This document shows positions 42,633 through 51,788 of a stretch of 64,000 nucleotides of DNA, one piece after another. Location: contig CADCMR010000002.1 in NCBI GenBank assembly GCA_902802585.1, positions 62,001 through 126,000 of the forward strand. Reading direction: 5' to 3'. Under the pieces are notes generated by a model that worked only from the letters and a program-made list of their open reading frames with translations, was not told the DNA's origin and did not search any database. The first letter of the stretch is position 1. The number at the start of each line of letters is the position of its first letter. The translations under genes were made by a program, and so were the position numbers. This DNA is from an uncultured bacterium (GTDB lineage: Bacteria; Verrucomicrobiota; Lentisphaeria; Victivallales; UBA1829).

Positions 42633-43286
42633 TTATTTGTTGTTTACAGACGTTTCTGTTGTTGTTTTGTTCGGTTGGCTGTCTTCGTCCGCGCTGAAGT
42701 CGCGCGGATTGTATTGGTTCATTGCCATTGCGATGCCCCGCCTCAGAATCAGGATGGCGGCTTCCGCGGCCCCGGCCAAAACCCGGTCGAACACCGCGCG
42801 CTCTTCCTCGCTGAACTCCGAAAGGACGTAGTCGATCACGTCCCCGCGGCTCTCCGCGTGTCCGACGCCGATCCGCATCCGGTGGAACCCTTCCGACCCG
42901 ATCTGTTCGATCAGAGACTTGATTCCGTTGTGCCCGGCGCTGCCGCCTCCTTTGCGGATCCGGATCCGCCCGAGGGGAATGTCCATGTCGTCATGGACCA
43001 CCAGCACCTCGTCCGGCGCGATCCCTTCGCTCCGCATCAGCGGGGCGGCAGCCTCGCCGCTCAGGTTCATGTACGTCAAAGGCGTCTGAACGATCAGCGG
43101 CGATCCGGCGTAAGTCCCCTTCCAGTAGTAGGACTGGAACCCGTGGGTCCGCTGGAAGGAACGCGGAAGTCTGGTCAGCAGGCGTTCGGCAAACATGAAT
43201 CCGGCGTTGTGGCGTGTGCCTTCGTATTTGCTGTCCGGATTTCCCAGACCGACGATGAGCCGGATCCGATGTGTCCCGTCCGCCAT
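42633..43286 (-). CDS. pth: Peptidyl-tRNA hydrolase
   Basis: Pth recycles tRNA from aborted peptidyl-tRNAs. The 217-aa protein has IVGLGNPDSKYEGTRHNAGF with the key Asn16 and catalytic His26, TPLTYMNLSGEA, LVVHDDMDIPLGRIRIRKGG and GSAGHNGIKSLIEQIGSEGF. It has a slightly longer, polar C-terminal tail than E. coli Pth. It is between rplY and rpsF, a common arrangement. Confidence 0.96.
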   Translation of the reverse strand: MADGTHRIRLIVGLGNPDSKYEGTRHNAGFMFAERLLTRLPRSFQRTHGFQSYYWKGTYAGSPLIVQTPLTYMNLSGEAAAPLMRSEGIAPDEVLVVHDDMDIPLGRIRIRKGGGSAGHNGIKSLIEQIGSEGFHRMRIGVGHAESRGDVIDYVLSEFSEEERAVFDRVLAGAAEAAILILRRGIAMAMNQYNPRDFSADEDSQPNKTTTETSVNNK

Positions 43287-43352
43287 GGTGCGCTGTCCTT
43301 TCCGTGTTCTTCCGTCCGGAGGCTCTTCCGCATCGCAAACAAAGCAGGAAGA

Positions 43353-44030
43353 TTACTCCGCTTTCTTGCGCTCGTCGCGGGCGGCGGCGCGTTCTTCGGT
43401 CTTCTTCTCGGCGATGACTTCGGGTTCGGCGGCTTCCTCGCCTTCGGCGGGAGCGGCTTCTTCTTCGGCTTCAGCGGCGGATTCATCGACTTCGGTGAAG
43501 ACGACGAGGTCGGCATGGGTCACGGCGGTGACGCCTTCCGGCATCGCGATGTCGCCGACGTGGATGATGTCGCCGAGGTTCATGCCGGAGACGTCCACGA
43601 TGATCTCTTCGGGGAGGTCCTGCGGGAGGCTTTCCACTTCGATTTCGTGGAGGTTCTGCTCAAGCAGACCGCCTGCGGAAGCGCCAGCGGGCAGAGCGTG
43701 TCCGGCGCGGACCGCGACGTGCGCCTTGATCTTCTGGTCCATGCGGATCGCCTGGAAATCCAGATGGCGGGTGCGGTTCCGGATCGGGTCATGCTGGACT
43801 TCCTTCAGCAGGACGAGCGTTTCCTTGCCGTCCTCGACGAGGGAGAGGATGTTCAGCTCGTTGCGGGAGAGCAGCTGCCATTCCGTGGCGTTCACGGAGA
43901 TGCACTTCGGCTCAATGCCCTTGCCGTAGACGATCGCGGGGATCAGTCCGGTCTTTCTCAGGCGGCGCGCGTCGTTGGTGGTACCTGCCGTACGCGCCTG
44001 CACGTTCAACACATGTTTGACTTTTGCCAT
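43353..44030 (-). CDS. rplY: 50S ribosomal protein bL25, general-stress (CTC/TL5) type
   Basis: bL25 binds 5S rRNA. The long, two-domain CTC form is seen here (225 aa): an N-terminal 5S-binding domain (ARTAGTTNDARRLRKTGLIP, VYGKGIEPKCISV, VQHDPIRNRTRHLDFQ) and a C-terminal beta domain (HEIEVESLPQDLPEEIIVDV, GDIIHVGDI). An acidic Ala/Glu tail follows, ending in a basic stretch. GAAAGGA precedes the start. It lies between prs and pth, the usual bacterial order. Confidence 0.95.
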   Translation of the reverse strand: MAKVKHVLNVQARTAGTTNDARRLRKTGLIPAIVYGKGIEPKCISVNATEWQLLSRNELNILSLVEDGKETLVLLKEVQHDPIRNRTRHLDFQAIRMDQKIKAHVAVRAGHALPAGASAGGLLEQNLHEIEVESLPQDLPEEIIVDVSGMNLGDIIHVGDIAMPEGVTAVTHADLVVFTEVDESAAEAEEEAAPAEGEEAAEPEVIAEKKTEERAAARDERKKAE

Positions 44031-44104
44031 TTTGGGTCCTTTCGTGTAATGTGTCGGTTATGTGTGGGTTGTTCGTTCGTGTTTCAGTTCAATTGCTCTT
44101 CCGC

Positions 44105-45049
44105 TCAGCGCTGGAAAAGCGAGGTAAGGGAATCGCCGTCGTGGATGCGGCGGATCGCTTCTGAGAGGAGCGGGGCGATGTCCAGCGTATGGACGCTGTC
44201 GCCCGTCAGGTCGGTCGGAACGGAGTTCGTCGTGATCAGCTCTTCGATGCAGCTGGCTTTCAGCTTCTCAAACGCCTCTTCGCGCGCCAGGAAATGCGAC
44301 ACCGCCGCGAGCACGCGGGATGCGCCTTCGCGCTTCAGGAGCTCCGCCGCCGCGCAGAGCGTGCCCGCCGTGCTGGTCATATCGTCGACCAGGACGCACG
44401 TGCGACCCTTCACGTCGCCCACCAGGTGAGACGACGCCACATGGTTCGCGTCCAGGCGGCGCTTCGCCACCACGGCGAATCCGCAGCCCAGGCGGTCGGC
44501 GAACGACTGCGCCATCTTCACGCTGCCGGAGTCGGGGGAGACGATCACGGTTTCCGAATCGGTCTTGCCGCGCAGGTACGGGATCAGCACGGAGGCGCCG
44601 TACAGGTGGTCGACCGGAATATCGAAGAACCCCTGGATCTGCTGGGAATGGAGGTCCATGGCGAGGATGCGGTTCGCGCCCGCAGTCGTCAGCAGGTTCG
44701 CGACGAGCTTGGCGGTGATCGGCACGCGCGGCTTGTCCTTGCGGTCCTGGCGGGCGTATCCGAAGAACGGGATCACCGCGGTGATTCTGGCGGCGGACGC
44801 GCGGCGGGCGGCATCCAGCATGATCAGAAGCTCCATCAGGTTTTCGTTCGTCGGATTGGACGTGGATTGGATGATGAATGCGTCCGCATTCCTCAGGGTA
44901 TCCTTGTACTGGACAAAAATTTCGCCGTCCGGGAACCGCTGCACGGTCACGTGGCCGAGCTGCTGCCCCAGGCACTGCGCGATCGATTCGGCGAGTTTCG
45001 GATGTGATGTCCCGCTGTAGAGTCGGATGTCTCTCGCGTTTCCTTCCAT
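44105..45049 (-). CDS. prs: Ribose-phosphate pyrophosphokinase
   Basis: PRPP synthase; it makes the activated ribose for nucleotide, His and Trp synthesis. The 314-aa protein has RFPDGEIFVQYKDTLRNADA, FFGYARQDRKDKPRVPITAK, AMDLHSQQIQGFFDIPVDHL and the PRPP-loop RTCVLVDDMTSTAGTL. It is the first gene of the prs-rplY-pth-rpsF-ssb-rpsR-rplI-dnaB-bamA run. A promoter about 270 bp upstream gives a long leader. Confidence 0.96.
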   Translation of the reverse strand: MEGNARDIRLYSGTSHPKLAESIAQCLGQQLGHVTVQRFPDGEIFVQYKDTLRNADAFIIQSTSNPTNENLMELLIMLDAARRASAARITAVIPFFGYARQDRKDKPRVPITAKLVANLLTTAGANRILAMDLHSQQIQGFFDIPVDHLYGASVLIPYLRGKTDSETVIVSPDSGSVKMAQSFADRLGCGFAVVAKRRLDANHVASSHLVGDVKGRTCVLVDDMTSTAGTLCAAAELLKREGASRVLAAVSHFLAREEAFEKLKASCIEELITTNSVPTDLTGDSVHTLDIAPLLSEAIRRIHDGDSLTSLFQR

Positions 45050-45317
45050 GGTGTCCTGTGTCTTTCCGTTCGTGGTTGAGGGTTGGTTGTCTCACAAATC
45101 CCCTGTCCGCGGTTCGGAAGTCGGCTGAACGCGAGTCCTTTTTTTCCGCAGCAGGAAGCAATGCTTTCCCCGCCGCGCCATGCCGGGATCATGAAAAACG
45201 AGGTGGCAAAATCGCCGGAAATCCCTGCGCATGAAAGAAAACCCCGCGGTCATGCGGATCTTGCGACCCACCGAATCCGGACAGACGGATTAAGGTTTCT
45301 GTTTCAACGTGTCATAT
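45050..45317 (-). other. Leader between prs promoter and prs
   Basis: About 265 nt of non-coding leader. I see no small gene or recognisable riboswitch in it. Confidence 0.35.
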
Positions 45318-45345
45318 AATATAGACCGTCTTTCCGGAAAATCAA
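45318..45345 (-). promoter_or_regulatory. Promoter of the prs run
   Basis: On the minus strand TTGATT (45340-45345), 16 bp, TATATT (45318-45323). Confidence 0.5.
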
Positions 45346-45483
45346 GCTGAAACCGGCTATTTTTCACTCATTTCGTGCATTTTTCGAGAAAAAACACGGT
45401 TTCGTTTTTTCGGCGTTGTTCACCATATTGAGAAAACTCCTGTTTTTTTCCACATTCTTTCCTTTTTCCACTGGATTTTTGCA

Positions 45484-45503
45484 GATAATGCTGTTACATT
45501 ATC
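45484..45503. promoter_or_regulatory. Inverted repeat upstream of the GH51 gene (candidate operator)
   Basis: GATAATG-N6-CATTATC is a perfect 7-bp inverted repeat 45 bp before the GH51 start. Its size suits a dimeric regulator. The surrounding 45346-45548 is AT-rich and otherwise empty. Confidence 0.45.
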
Positions 45504-45548
45504 GGACAAATTCCTGTTATTTCCATTTCACAACAGAAAGGTTTTGAT

Positions 45549-47546
45549 ATGAAACACAAGGCTCTCATCGGCATCACCGCCGCCGCGGCAATCCTCACCG
45601 GAGCCGCCGCGCTCAACGCGCAGAACCAGGCAGCGCCCAAGACCATGACCGGCACGCTCGACCCCGCCAAGGTCAAGTTCGACATCAGCCCCACGATGTA
45701 CGGCGTCTTCTTCGAGGACATCAACTTCGCGGCGGACGGCGGACTCTACGCCGAGCTTATCAAGAACCGCTCCTTCGAGTTCCCGAACGGACTTTCCGGC
45801 TGGGAGACGGACGGCAAGGTTCAGGTCGTCAGGGGCTCCGAGGGCGACGTCCCGTTCCCGCGCAATCCGCATTTCGCGCGCCTCACCGCCGAATCCCACC
45901 GCGACCAATGGACCGCGCTTGACAACGCCGGATTCCGCGGACTCGCCTTCGAGAAAGACAAGACCTACCATCTGACCCTGATGGCGCGCCTCGCCCCCGG
46001 CACGACGGAACCGGTCAAGTTCGACGCCGCGTTCGTCAGGGAGGACGGCACGATGGAAGCCCGCACGCCGTTCACGGTGAACAGCCGCGAATGGAAAGAA
46101 TACAAGGTCGACGTGAAGGCCGCCAGCACGCAGACGCGCGGCAAGTTCCGCCTGCTCCTCAACGGGCACAAGGGCACGGTCGACCTGGACCACATCTCGC
46201 TCTTCCCTGAAGACACGTGGAAGGGTCGCGCGAACGGCCTCCGCAACGACCTCGCACAGGCGATCGCCGACCTCAAGCCGAAAATCTTCCGGTTCCCCGG
46301 CGGCTGCATCATCGAGGGAACCACGCTTGACCAGCGCTACAACTGGAAAAACTCCGTCGGTCCGGTCGGCAACCGCCCGCTGAACGGCAACCGTTGGAAC
46401 AACACGTTCGTCGATCACCTGACCCCGGACTACTTCCAGAGCTACGGCCTCGGCTTCTTCGAGTTCTTCCAGTTCTGCGAGGACATCGGCGCGGAGCCTC
46501 TGCCCGTGCTCAACATCGGTCTCGCCTGCCAGTTCCAGAACGACGCCACCGACCTCACCGCGCAGGTCGCGCTCGACCAGCTCGGACCGTACATCCAGGA
46601 CTGCCTCGACCTCGTCGAGTTCGCGAACGGCCCCGTCACGACCACCTGGGGCAAGCTCCGCGCCGACATGGGACATCCGGAGCCGTTCAACCTGAAATAC
46701 ATGGGCATCGGCAACGAGCAGTGGGGCAAACTCTACACCGACCGCCTGCCGATCTTCCTGAAGGAAATCCGCGCGAAATGTCCCGACATCAAGATCATCG
46801 GCAGCTCCGGCCCGAACCCGGACGGCAGGGACTTCGACTACCTCTGGCCGAAGATGCGCGAGTTCAAGGCGGACCTCGTCGACGAGCACTACTACCGCGA
46901 TCCCGAGTGGTTCCTGAAGAACATCGGGCGTTATGACAAGTACGACCGCACCGGACCGAAGGTCTTCGCCGGCGAATACGCCTGCCACGACAACCCGACC
47001 AACTCCCTCCGCGCCGCCCTCTGCGAAGCCGCGTTCCTGACCGGCATCGAGCGCAACGCCGACGTCGTCCGCATGACCTCCTACGCGCCGCTCCTCGCAA
47101 ACTACTACGCGTGGCAGTGGGCGCACGACATGATCTGGTTCGACAACACCACGGTTGTGAAGACGCCGAGCTACCTTGTGCAGAAACTCTACAGCACCAA
47201 CGCCGGAACACGCACGCTCGACCTCTCCGACCTCGGCGCATTCCCCGCCGACTGCTACTGCGGCGCGGTCCTCGACGAGACCGCCGACGGCGACAGCGTC
47301 ATCGTAAAGTTCATCAACCTTGGCAAGACCGCCGTCCCGATCTCCATCAACATCCCCGGCGCCGCCGACGGCGCGGAAGTCTCCGTGGTCGGGATCAAGG
47401 GCGCGGACCTCGCGAACAAGAACGACCTCGCGAATCCCGAGCTCATTAAACAAGAGGAATCCAAGCTGAAGATCAGCGCCGGCATCCTCGAAGCCAAACA
47501 GGCTCCCTTCAGCTTCATGGTCTATCGCGTCCCGGTCAAAAAATGA
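45549..47546 (+). CDS. Secreted GH51 alpha-L-arabinofuranosidase with inserted CBM-like domain
   Basis: The enzyme removes terminal arabinose from arabinoxylan or arabinan. The 665-aa protein has a signal peptide (about 1-24, ALNAQ). MYGVFFEDINFAADGGLYAE (about 50-70) is the GH51 N-terminal signature, then a carbohydrate-binding beta-sandwich of CBM4/9 look (about 85-220), then the barrel: FPGGCIIEG, GLGFFEFFQFCEDIG, and catalytic acid/base E390 in MGIGNEQWG, followed by VDEHYYRDPEWF and nucleophile E476 in VFAGEYA. A C-terminal beta domain closes the protein. It has its own terminator and is not in an operon. Confidence 0.95.
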   Translation: MKHKALIGITAAAAILTGAAALNAQNQAAPKTMTGTLDPAKVKFDISPTMYGVFFEDINFAADGGLYAELIKNRSFEFPNGLSGWETDGKVQVVRGSEGDVPFPRNPHFARLTAESHRDQWTALDNAGFRGLAFEKDKTYHLTLMARLAPGTTEPVKFDAAFVREDGTMEARTPFTVNSREWKEYKVDVKAASTQTRGKFRLLLNGHKGTVDLDHISLFPEDTWKGRANGLRNDLAQAIADLKPKIFRFPGGCIIEGTTLDQRYNWKNSVGPVGNRPLNGNRWNNTFVDHLTPDYFQSYGLGFFEFFQFCEDIGAEPLPVLNIGLACQFQNDATDLTAQVALDQLGPYIQDCLDLVEFANGPVTTTWGKLRADMGHPEPFNLKYMGIGNEQWGKLYTDRLPIFLKEIRAKCPDIKIIGSSGPNPDGRDFDYLWPKMREFKADLVDEHYYRDPEWFLKNIGRYDKYDRTGPKVFAGEYACHDNPTNSLRAALCEAAFLTGIERNADVVRMTSYAPLLANYYAWQWAHDMIWFDNTTVVKTPSYLVQKLYSTNAGTRTLDLSDLGAFPADCYCGAVLDETADGDSVIVKFINLGKTAVPISINIPGAADGAEVSVVGIKGADLANKNDLANPELIKQEESKLKISAGILEAKQAPFSFMVYRVPVKK

Positions 47547-47580
47547 CCCGCTGAAACAAGCAGCAAAGAATCAATAAGAC

Positions 47581-47619
47581 GCCTCATGGCCTCGTCCGCG
47601 GGACCATGAGGCTTTTCTT
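47581..47619 (+). terminator. Terminator of the GH51 gene
   Basis: GCCTCATGG (47581-47589) pairs perfectly with CCATGAGGC (47604-47612), followed by TTTTCTTT. Confidence 0.8.
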
Positions 47620-47654
47620 TCGCAGGAGTGTTTTTCCGGCAAAACAGAACGATA

Positions 47655-48641
47655 TCAGCCGCAGGTAATCTTTTCCGGACGGCGCGTGATCATGCCGGTG
47701 AAAAACAATGCGAGGCTGTTCAGGATCCCGGCGGAGGCTTTCCTGCCGGAACACCCCATCGCCTCGGACGCGAACACCTCGGCGTCGGCGAAATGCAGCA
47801 GGAGTTTCAGAGGCGTCACGGATTCGCCGCCGTGCCGTCCGCAGGCTTCGTCCGCCGCGATGCACAGCTCATCCACACACGCCGCGACCGGAGCCAGGAG
47901 CGGCGCGAACGCAAGCTCCGTGACCGGCGTTTCCAGTTTCGATTCGCGAAGAAGCGGAAAAAAGCGCAGTTCCACACGGAGCGCCGGGAACACGCGCAGG
48001 TCGACTGGCTGGACTTTCACCGCGCGGCATTGAGGATCCAGCAAACGCGCGGACGCGGCGGAAATCCGACCTGTGAACTCCTCCGGCGGCAGGATGAAGC
48101 CTTTGTCGTTCCAGCCGGGCTCAGGGAGCGACAGGCTCACCGTTCCGACGGCATCGAGCGAATCCGCGAAATGCTTCGCGAGCTCGAAAACAAGTTCGGT
48201 CGAGGAGACGTCCGCCCCGATGGCTCGCAGCGTGTTTGAGACCTTCCGCGCGACAGCCGCGAGGCGTTCCCCGTTCAGAGGGAGGCGTTCGCCCAGCAGA
48301 GCGGCGATCCGGGCGTCCTGGAAACGGTCCGATTCCTCGTCGATCCGCTTCGTGCGCCCGTATGCCGCGGCGGCTTCGTCCAGTCCGACCGACTGAAGGA
48401 TGTTCGCGATCATGGCGTCGACCGCGGATGCCTTTACGTACAGCGGACCGGATTTCGGCTTCCCGGCGCGGCGCAGGGCGTATTCGACTGCGCTGACGGC
48501 GTCGCGGGCGAGCGCGTCGGACTCGGCGCCATTCCGCGGCAGGACGGACCGGATCCGGGCGGCGAGGTCGTCCGGGTCGAACGGCACGGCGCATCCGTGC
48601 GAATCCTGAAGGAAGATCGCCTGTGCGGAAAGTTCGATCAT
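47655..48641 (-). CDS. Unknown protein with an ATP-cone-like N-terminal region
   Basis: No whole-protein family is recognised for this 328-aa soluble protein. Residues about 5-98 look like a degenerate ATP-cone: FDPDDLAARIRSVLPRNG, ARDAVSAVEYALRRAG, SAVDAMIANILQSVGLDEAAAAYGR follow the pattern of the NrdR ATP-cone next door. The rest is rich in Leu/Ala with many short strands (LSLPEPGWNDKGFILPPEEF, LDPQCRAVKVQPVDLRVFP), and a C-terminus ending in a hydrophobic turn. It lies 27 bp after the ClC gene and probably in the nrdR unit. The ATP-cone reading is inference from pattern. Confidence 0.7.
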   Translation of the reverse strand: MIELSAQAIFLQDSHGCAVPFDPDDLAARIRSVLPRNGAESDALARDAVSAVEYALRRAGKPKSGPLYVKASAVDAMIANILQSVGLDEAAAAYGRTKRIDEESDRFQDARIAALLGERLPLNGERLAAVARKVSNTLRAIGADVSSTELVFELAKHFADSLDAVGTVSLSLPEPGWNDKGFILPPEEFTGRISAASARLLDPQCRAVKVQPVDLRVFPALRVELRFFPLLRESKLETPVTELAFAPLLAPVAACVDELCIAADEACGRHGGESVTPLKLLLHFADAEVFASEAMGCSGRKASAGILNSLALFFTGMITRRPEKITCG

Positions 48642-48668
48642 GGTTGGTCCGTCCTGTTCATTCCAAGG

Positions 48669-50471
48669 TCAAAAAAGTTCGGGGCGGTTTTCGATCAGGT
48701 AACGGTAGCGGTCCAGCACGCGGTGCTTGGTGACGAACCCGACGAACGTGCAGCCGCGGACCACGGGTATCTCCGTTCCCGGATGCTTCTCGAAGAGGCT
48801 GATCGCGCGGCCGAGCGTGTCGCCCGGCTTCAGCACGGCTTCCGGCGGACGCATGATATCGAAGACCAGCGCGACATCGTAGAGCGACGTTTCCAGCAGG
48901 TAATGCCGGATGTCGTCGAGCGTGACGATGCCCGCGAGCCCTCCGTCGCGGTCGAGCACGGGGAACACGTTCTGGTGCGTCTTCATGACCGAGTTCAGCA
49001 CGCTGCGCATGGAGTCGGATTCGGACAGAGGCAAATAATCTTTCTCGATCAGTTCGTCCGGGATCGCACGCGTGAGCGCGTCGGCGTCGCGCGTGCCGTC
49101 CGGGTCGCCGCCGTGGAACATGATCATCGTCTTGTAGACGTTGTGCGTGCAGAGCTTGCGGCAGACGAACGTGGAGAGGGCGGAGACGATCATCAGCGGG
49201 ATGAAGAGCTTGTAACCGCCCGTCAGCTCGGCGATCAGGAAGATGCCGGTCAGCGGCGCGTGCATCACGCCCGCCAGCACGCCGCCCATCCCGATGGCAA
49301 GGAAATTCGGTTCGCTGATGTATCCGCCCCAGGGCAGCTCAATCATATGGACGAGTTTCGAGATGGAGTAGCCCAGGAAGGCGCCGATGAACATCGACGG
49401 GGCGAAAATGCCGCCGTCCGCGCCGCTCTCCAGGCTGGAAATCGAGGTCAGCGCCTTCAGGAACACCAGCAGGAACGTCAGCAGCAGAAACACCCACGGG
49501 TTCGAGAAGATCGCCGCAAGCGGACTGCCGGAATACAGCGCATCCGGCTCGATCAGCAGACTGCGGATGAACTGGTAGCCGTCGCCTCGCAGCGCGGGAA
49601 ACATCAGGATCGCCAGATACAGGACCGCGCTGCCGATCAGACCTTTCACCCACGGATTGTCCACGCGTCCGTACTGCTTCGATATCCGCGTGTACATCTT
49701 GATCACGAAGACAGAGACGAGCCCCGCCGCCACGCCGAGGACCACGTAGTACGGCACCGCGCGCATGTTCCACTGCAGCAGGTCGAGGTACGGGCGGGGC
49801 GGATGAATCTGCTGCGACACCAGCAGCGCGGTCGCGGAGGACAGGATCAGCGGGATGATCGCAGGAATCGCGCTCGCGGTCTTCGGAAGCAGGATTTCCA
49901 TGGCGAAGAATGCCCCGGCGACCGGCGCGTTGAACATGGCGGAAATGCCCGCCGCGCCGCCGCACGACAGCAGGAGGATGCGGTTTTCATGGTTCAGGAG
50001 CAGGCTTCGCGCGACATTGCTGCCGATCGCCGCGCCGGTCTGCGCCACGGGCGCTTCCAACCCGGCGGACACGCCGAGCCCGACGCTGACGCCGCTGGTG
50101 ATGATGTGCGAGAAGGTCTTATGGAGCGGCACGGCGCCGGTTCGGTTCTTCACGCTCATGATGACGCCCGCCAGGCCGCGTTCGTATTTGCCGCGCATGA
50201 TTACCTGCGCCACGAAGACGCAGAAGAGCACGCCGAGCGCGGGCGTCGCTGGCAGCACCCAGACCGCCCACGGAACGTCCGTCGGAATCCGCGCCACCAG
50301 CGTCTGCGCGAGGTGCTCCACGGTTTTCATCAGCGCCCCCGCCACGCCGGACAGCAGACCGACCAGCACACTCAGCAGGATGATGTAGTTCTGCTCGCCG
50401 AGCGTCTTCTGAAAGGGATTGACGAGACGGAGAAAACGGCCGTGAAGCCAGGAAAAGAACGAAAAATGCAT
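48669..50471 (-). CDS. ClC-family chloride channel/antiporter with CBS pair
   Basis: The 600-aa membrane protein has about ten to twelve helices of the ClC fold followed by two CBS domains (about 465-590: VLNSVMKTHQNVFPVLDRDG, MRPPEAVLKPGDTLGRAI). The gating region reads GVSVGLGVSAGLEAPVAQTG, where the canonical GREGP is GLEAP; the gating Glu is kept but Arg and Gly are changed. GADGGIFAPSMFIGAFLG matches the conserved GGxFxP region and GVLAGVMHAPLTG is also typical. CBS domains often sense nucleotides. It lies between nrdR and the ATP-cone-like gene, with short spacers, so the three are probably cotranscribed. Confidence 0.93.
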   Translation of the reverse strand: MHFSFFSWLHGRFLRLVNPFQKTLGEQNYIILLSVLVGLLSGVAGALMKTVEHLAQTLVARIPTDVPWAVWVLPATPALGVLFCVFVAQVIMRGKYERGLAGVIMSVKNRTGAVPLHKTFSHIITSGVSVGLGVSAGLEAPVAQTGAAIGSNVARSLLLNHENRILLLSCGGAAGISAMFNAPVAGAFFAMEILLPKTASAIPAIIPLILSSATALLVSQQIHPPRPYLDLLQWNMRAVPYYVVLGVAAGLVSVFVIKMYTRISKQYGRVDNPWVKGLIGSAVLYLAILMFPALRGDGYQFIRSLLIEPDALYSGSPLAAIFSNPWVFLLLTFLLVFLKALTSISSLESGADGGIFAPSMFIGAFLGYSISKLVHMIELPWGGYISEPNFLAIGMGGVLAGVMHAPLTGIFLIAELTGGYKLFIPLMIVSALSTFVCRKLCTHNVYKTMIMFHGGDPDGTRDADALTRAIPDELIEKDYLPLSESDSMRSVLNSVMKTHQNVFPVLDRDGGLAGIVTLDDIRHYLLETSLYDVALVFDIMRPPEAVLKPGDTLGRAISLFEKHPGTEIPVVRGCTFVGFVTKHRVLDRYRYLIENRPELF

Positions 50472-50488
50472 GGCGGACAGGCTTTCTT

Positions 50489-50980
50489 TCAGACGTTCTT
50501 TCCGCCGCGGGGCGCCGTTTTGTTCGCACGGTTGCGCCCCATGCTCCGGATCTCGTCGATGAATTCGTCGATGTCCTTGAAGTCGCGGTACACGGATGCG
50601 AACCGCACGTACGCGACCTTGTCGACCTGGCGCAACGCCTCCATCGTGCGGTTACCGACCTCGCTGGACGGCACTTCGCGTTCGTAGTCCGCCTCAAGTC
50701 CGCTCGTCACCTGCGACACGACCATGTCGATCGTTTCGGGCTTCACGTCGCGTTTCCAGCACGCCTTCTCGATTCCGGCGCGGATCTTGTTCGGATCGAA
50801 ATCCTCCCGCGAGTTGTCGCGCTTCACGACCTTCAGTTCCGCCTGGATGATCTCCTCGTGCGTTGTAAACCGGTGTCCGCATGCGGTGCATTCACGGCGG
50901 CGGCGAACTGCCGCGCCGTCTTTCGAGGCACGGGAGTCGATCACGCGGTCTTCCTGGCAGCCGCAGCGTGGACAGCGCAT
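50489..50980 (-). CDS. nrdR: Transcriptional repressor NrdR
   Basis: NrdR represses ribonucleotide reductase genes according to ATP/dATP levels. The 163-aa protein has the Zn ribbon with Cys3, Cys6, Cys31 and Cys34 (MRCPRCGC, ECTACGHRF) and the ATP-cone (VVKRDNSREDFDPNKIRAGI, VGNRTMEALRQVDKVAYVRF). A short basic tail follows (GRNRANKTAPRGGKNV). No nrdA or nrdD gene is in the window. It leads the unit nrdR-clc-ATP-cone-like protein. Confidence 0.96.
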   Translation of the reverse strand: MRCPRCGCQEDRVIDSRASKDGAAVRRRRECTACGHRFTTHEEIIQAELKVVKRDNSREDFDPNKIRAGIEKACWKRDVKPETIDMVVSQVTSGLEADYEREVPSSEVGNRTMEALRQVDKVAYVRFASVYRDFKDIDEFIDEIRSMGRNRANKTAPRGGKNV

Positions 50981-51067
50981 AATGAATGTCTCCTGAAGGT
51001 GGTCGGGGTGGTTCTGCCGGGCGGACCGGGGCGGATGCGAACCGGACCGGTTACGGCGCGTTGCGCG

Positions 51068-51733
51068 TCAGTTGCGGCGCTTGGAGGACGAACTTTTTTT
51101 CTGCTGCGCCTCTTTTTCCTTGAACTTGACGTACGAGCTGTCCATCCGGTCGATCTCATACGGCGTGACATTGAGCGAGATATTGCGGAGCGTCAGCTCG
51201 CTGGACGAATCAATTGTGAACATGAGGCGGACATACCGCGCCTTCTTGTTCTCGTTGGCGAGGAAATACAGGCGGAAACGGTAGGTCTTGAACGGCTTGT
51301 CGCCGGTAACAGGCAGGATGTTGAACCCCTGGTGGCGTTCGCCGAGGAGTTCCTGGTCGGCGTCGAAGAACTCCACGCCCAGGTTGAACGACCCTTTTCC
51401 GGCAGCGTCCGCGACGACGTCGATGATGGAGTCATCCTCCACCGGATAATATCCGCAATAGTAATACATGGTCGGGCGGGAGCCCGTCCTGACCGTAAAC
51501 AGATTGGCGCGTTCATCGTACTGTTCGTGGCTCTCGTCCAGCCCGAGGTATGGCGACACGTCGAAGGACTCCGGCTTCGCGAAGAAACCGTCCTCGTGCA
51601 GGCGCCATCCGTTCGGCATCAACGCGTCTTTCTCCGTATAGAACCGGCTCACATACAGCGGCTGGGGCTCGGGCTTGTGGGCGCAGGAACAGAGGAAGCC
51701 AAGCAGAAGAACGGACAGGAGGAAATATTTCAT
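51068..51733 (-). CDS. Unknown lipoprotein, 221 aa
   Basis: The start at 51733 follows AAAGGA. The signal has a lipobox GFLCSC (Cys near 17). The mature part is beta-rich with carbohydrate-binding-like features (WRLHEDGFFAKPESFDVSPY, SFNLGVEFFDADQELLGERH, ARYVRLMFTIDSSSELTLRN), reminiscent of CBM-type sandwich domains, but not identified. The C-terminus is Ser/Lys-rich (KKSSSSKRRN). It lies 87 bp upstream of nrdR on the same strand and has its own promoter. Confidence 0.72.
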   Translation of the reverse strand: MKYFLLSVLLLGFLCSCAHKPEPQPLYVSRFYTEKDALMPNGWRLHEDGFFAKPESFDVSPYLGLDESHEQYDERANLFTVRTGSRPTMYYYCGYYPVEDDSIIDVVADAAGKGSFNLGVEFFDADQELLGERHQGFNILPVTGDKPFKTYRFRLYFLANENKKARYVRLMFTIDSSSELTLRNISLNVTPYEIDRMDSSYVKFKEKEAQQKKSSSSKRRN

Positions 51734-51788
51734 ATTGGGAATCCTTTCAATAATCGGACCGCTTTTCATTTAGAAAAATGCACCTAAA

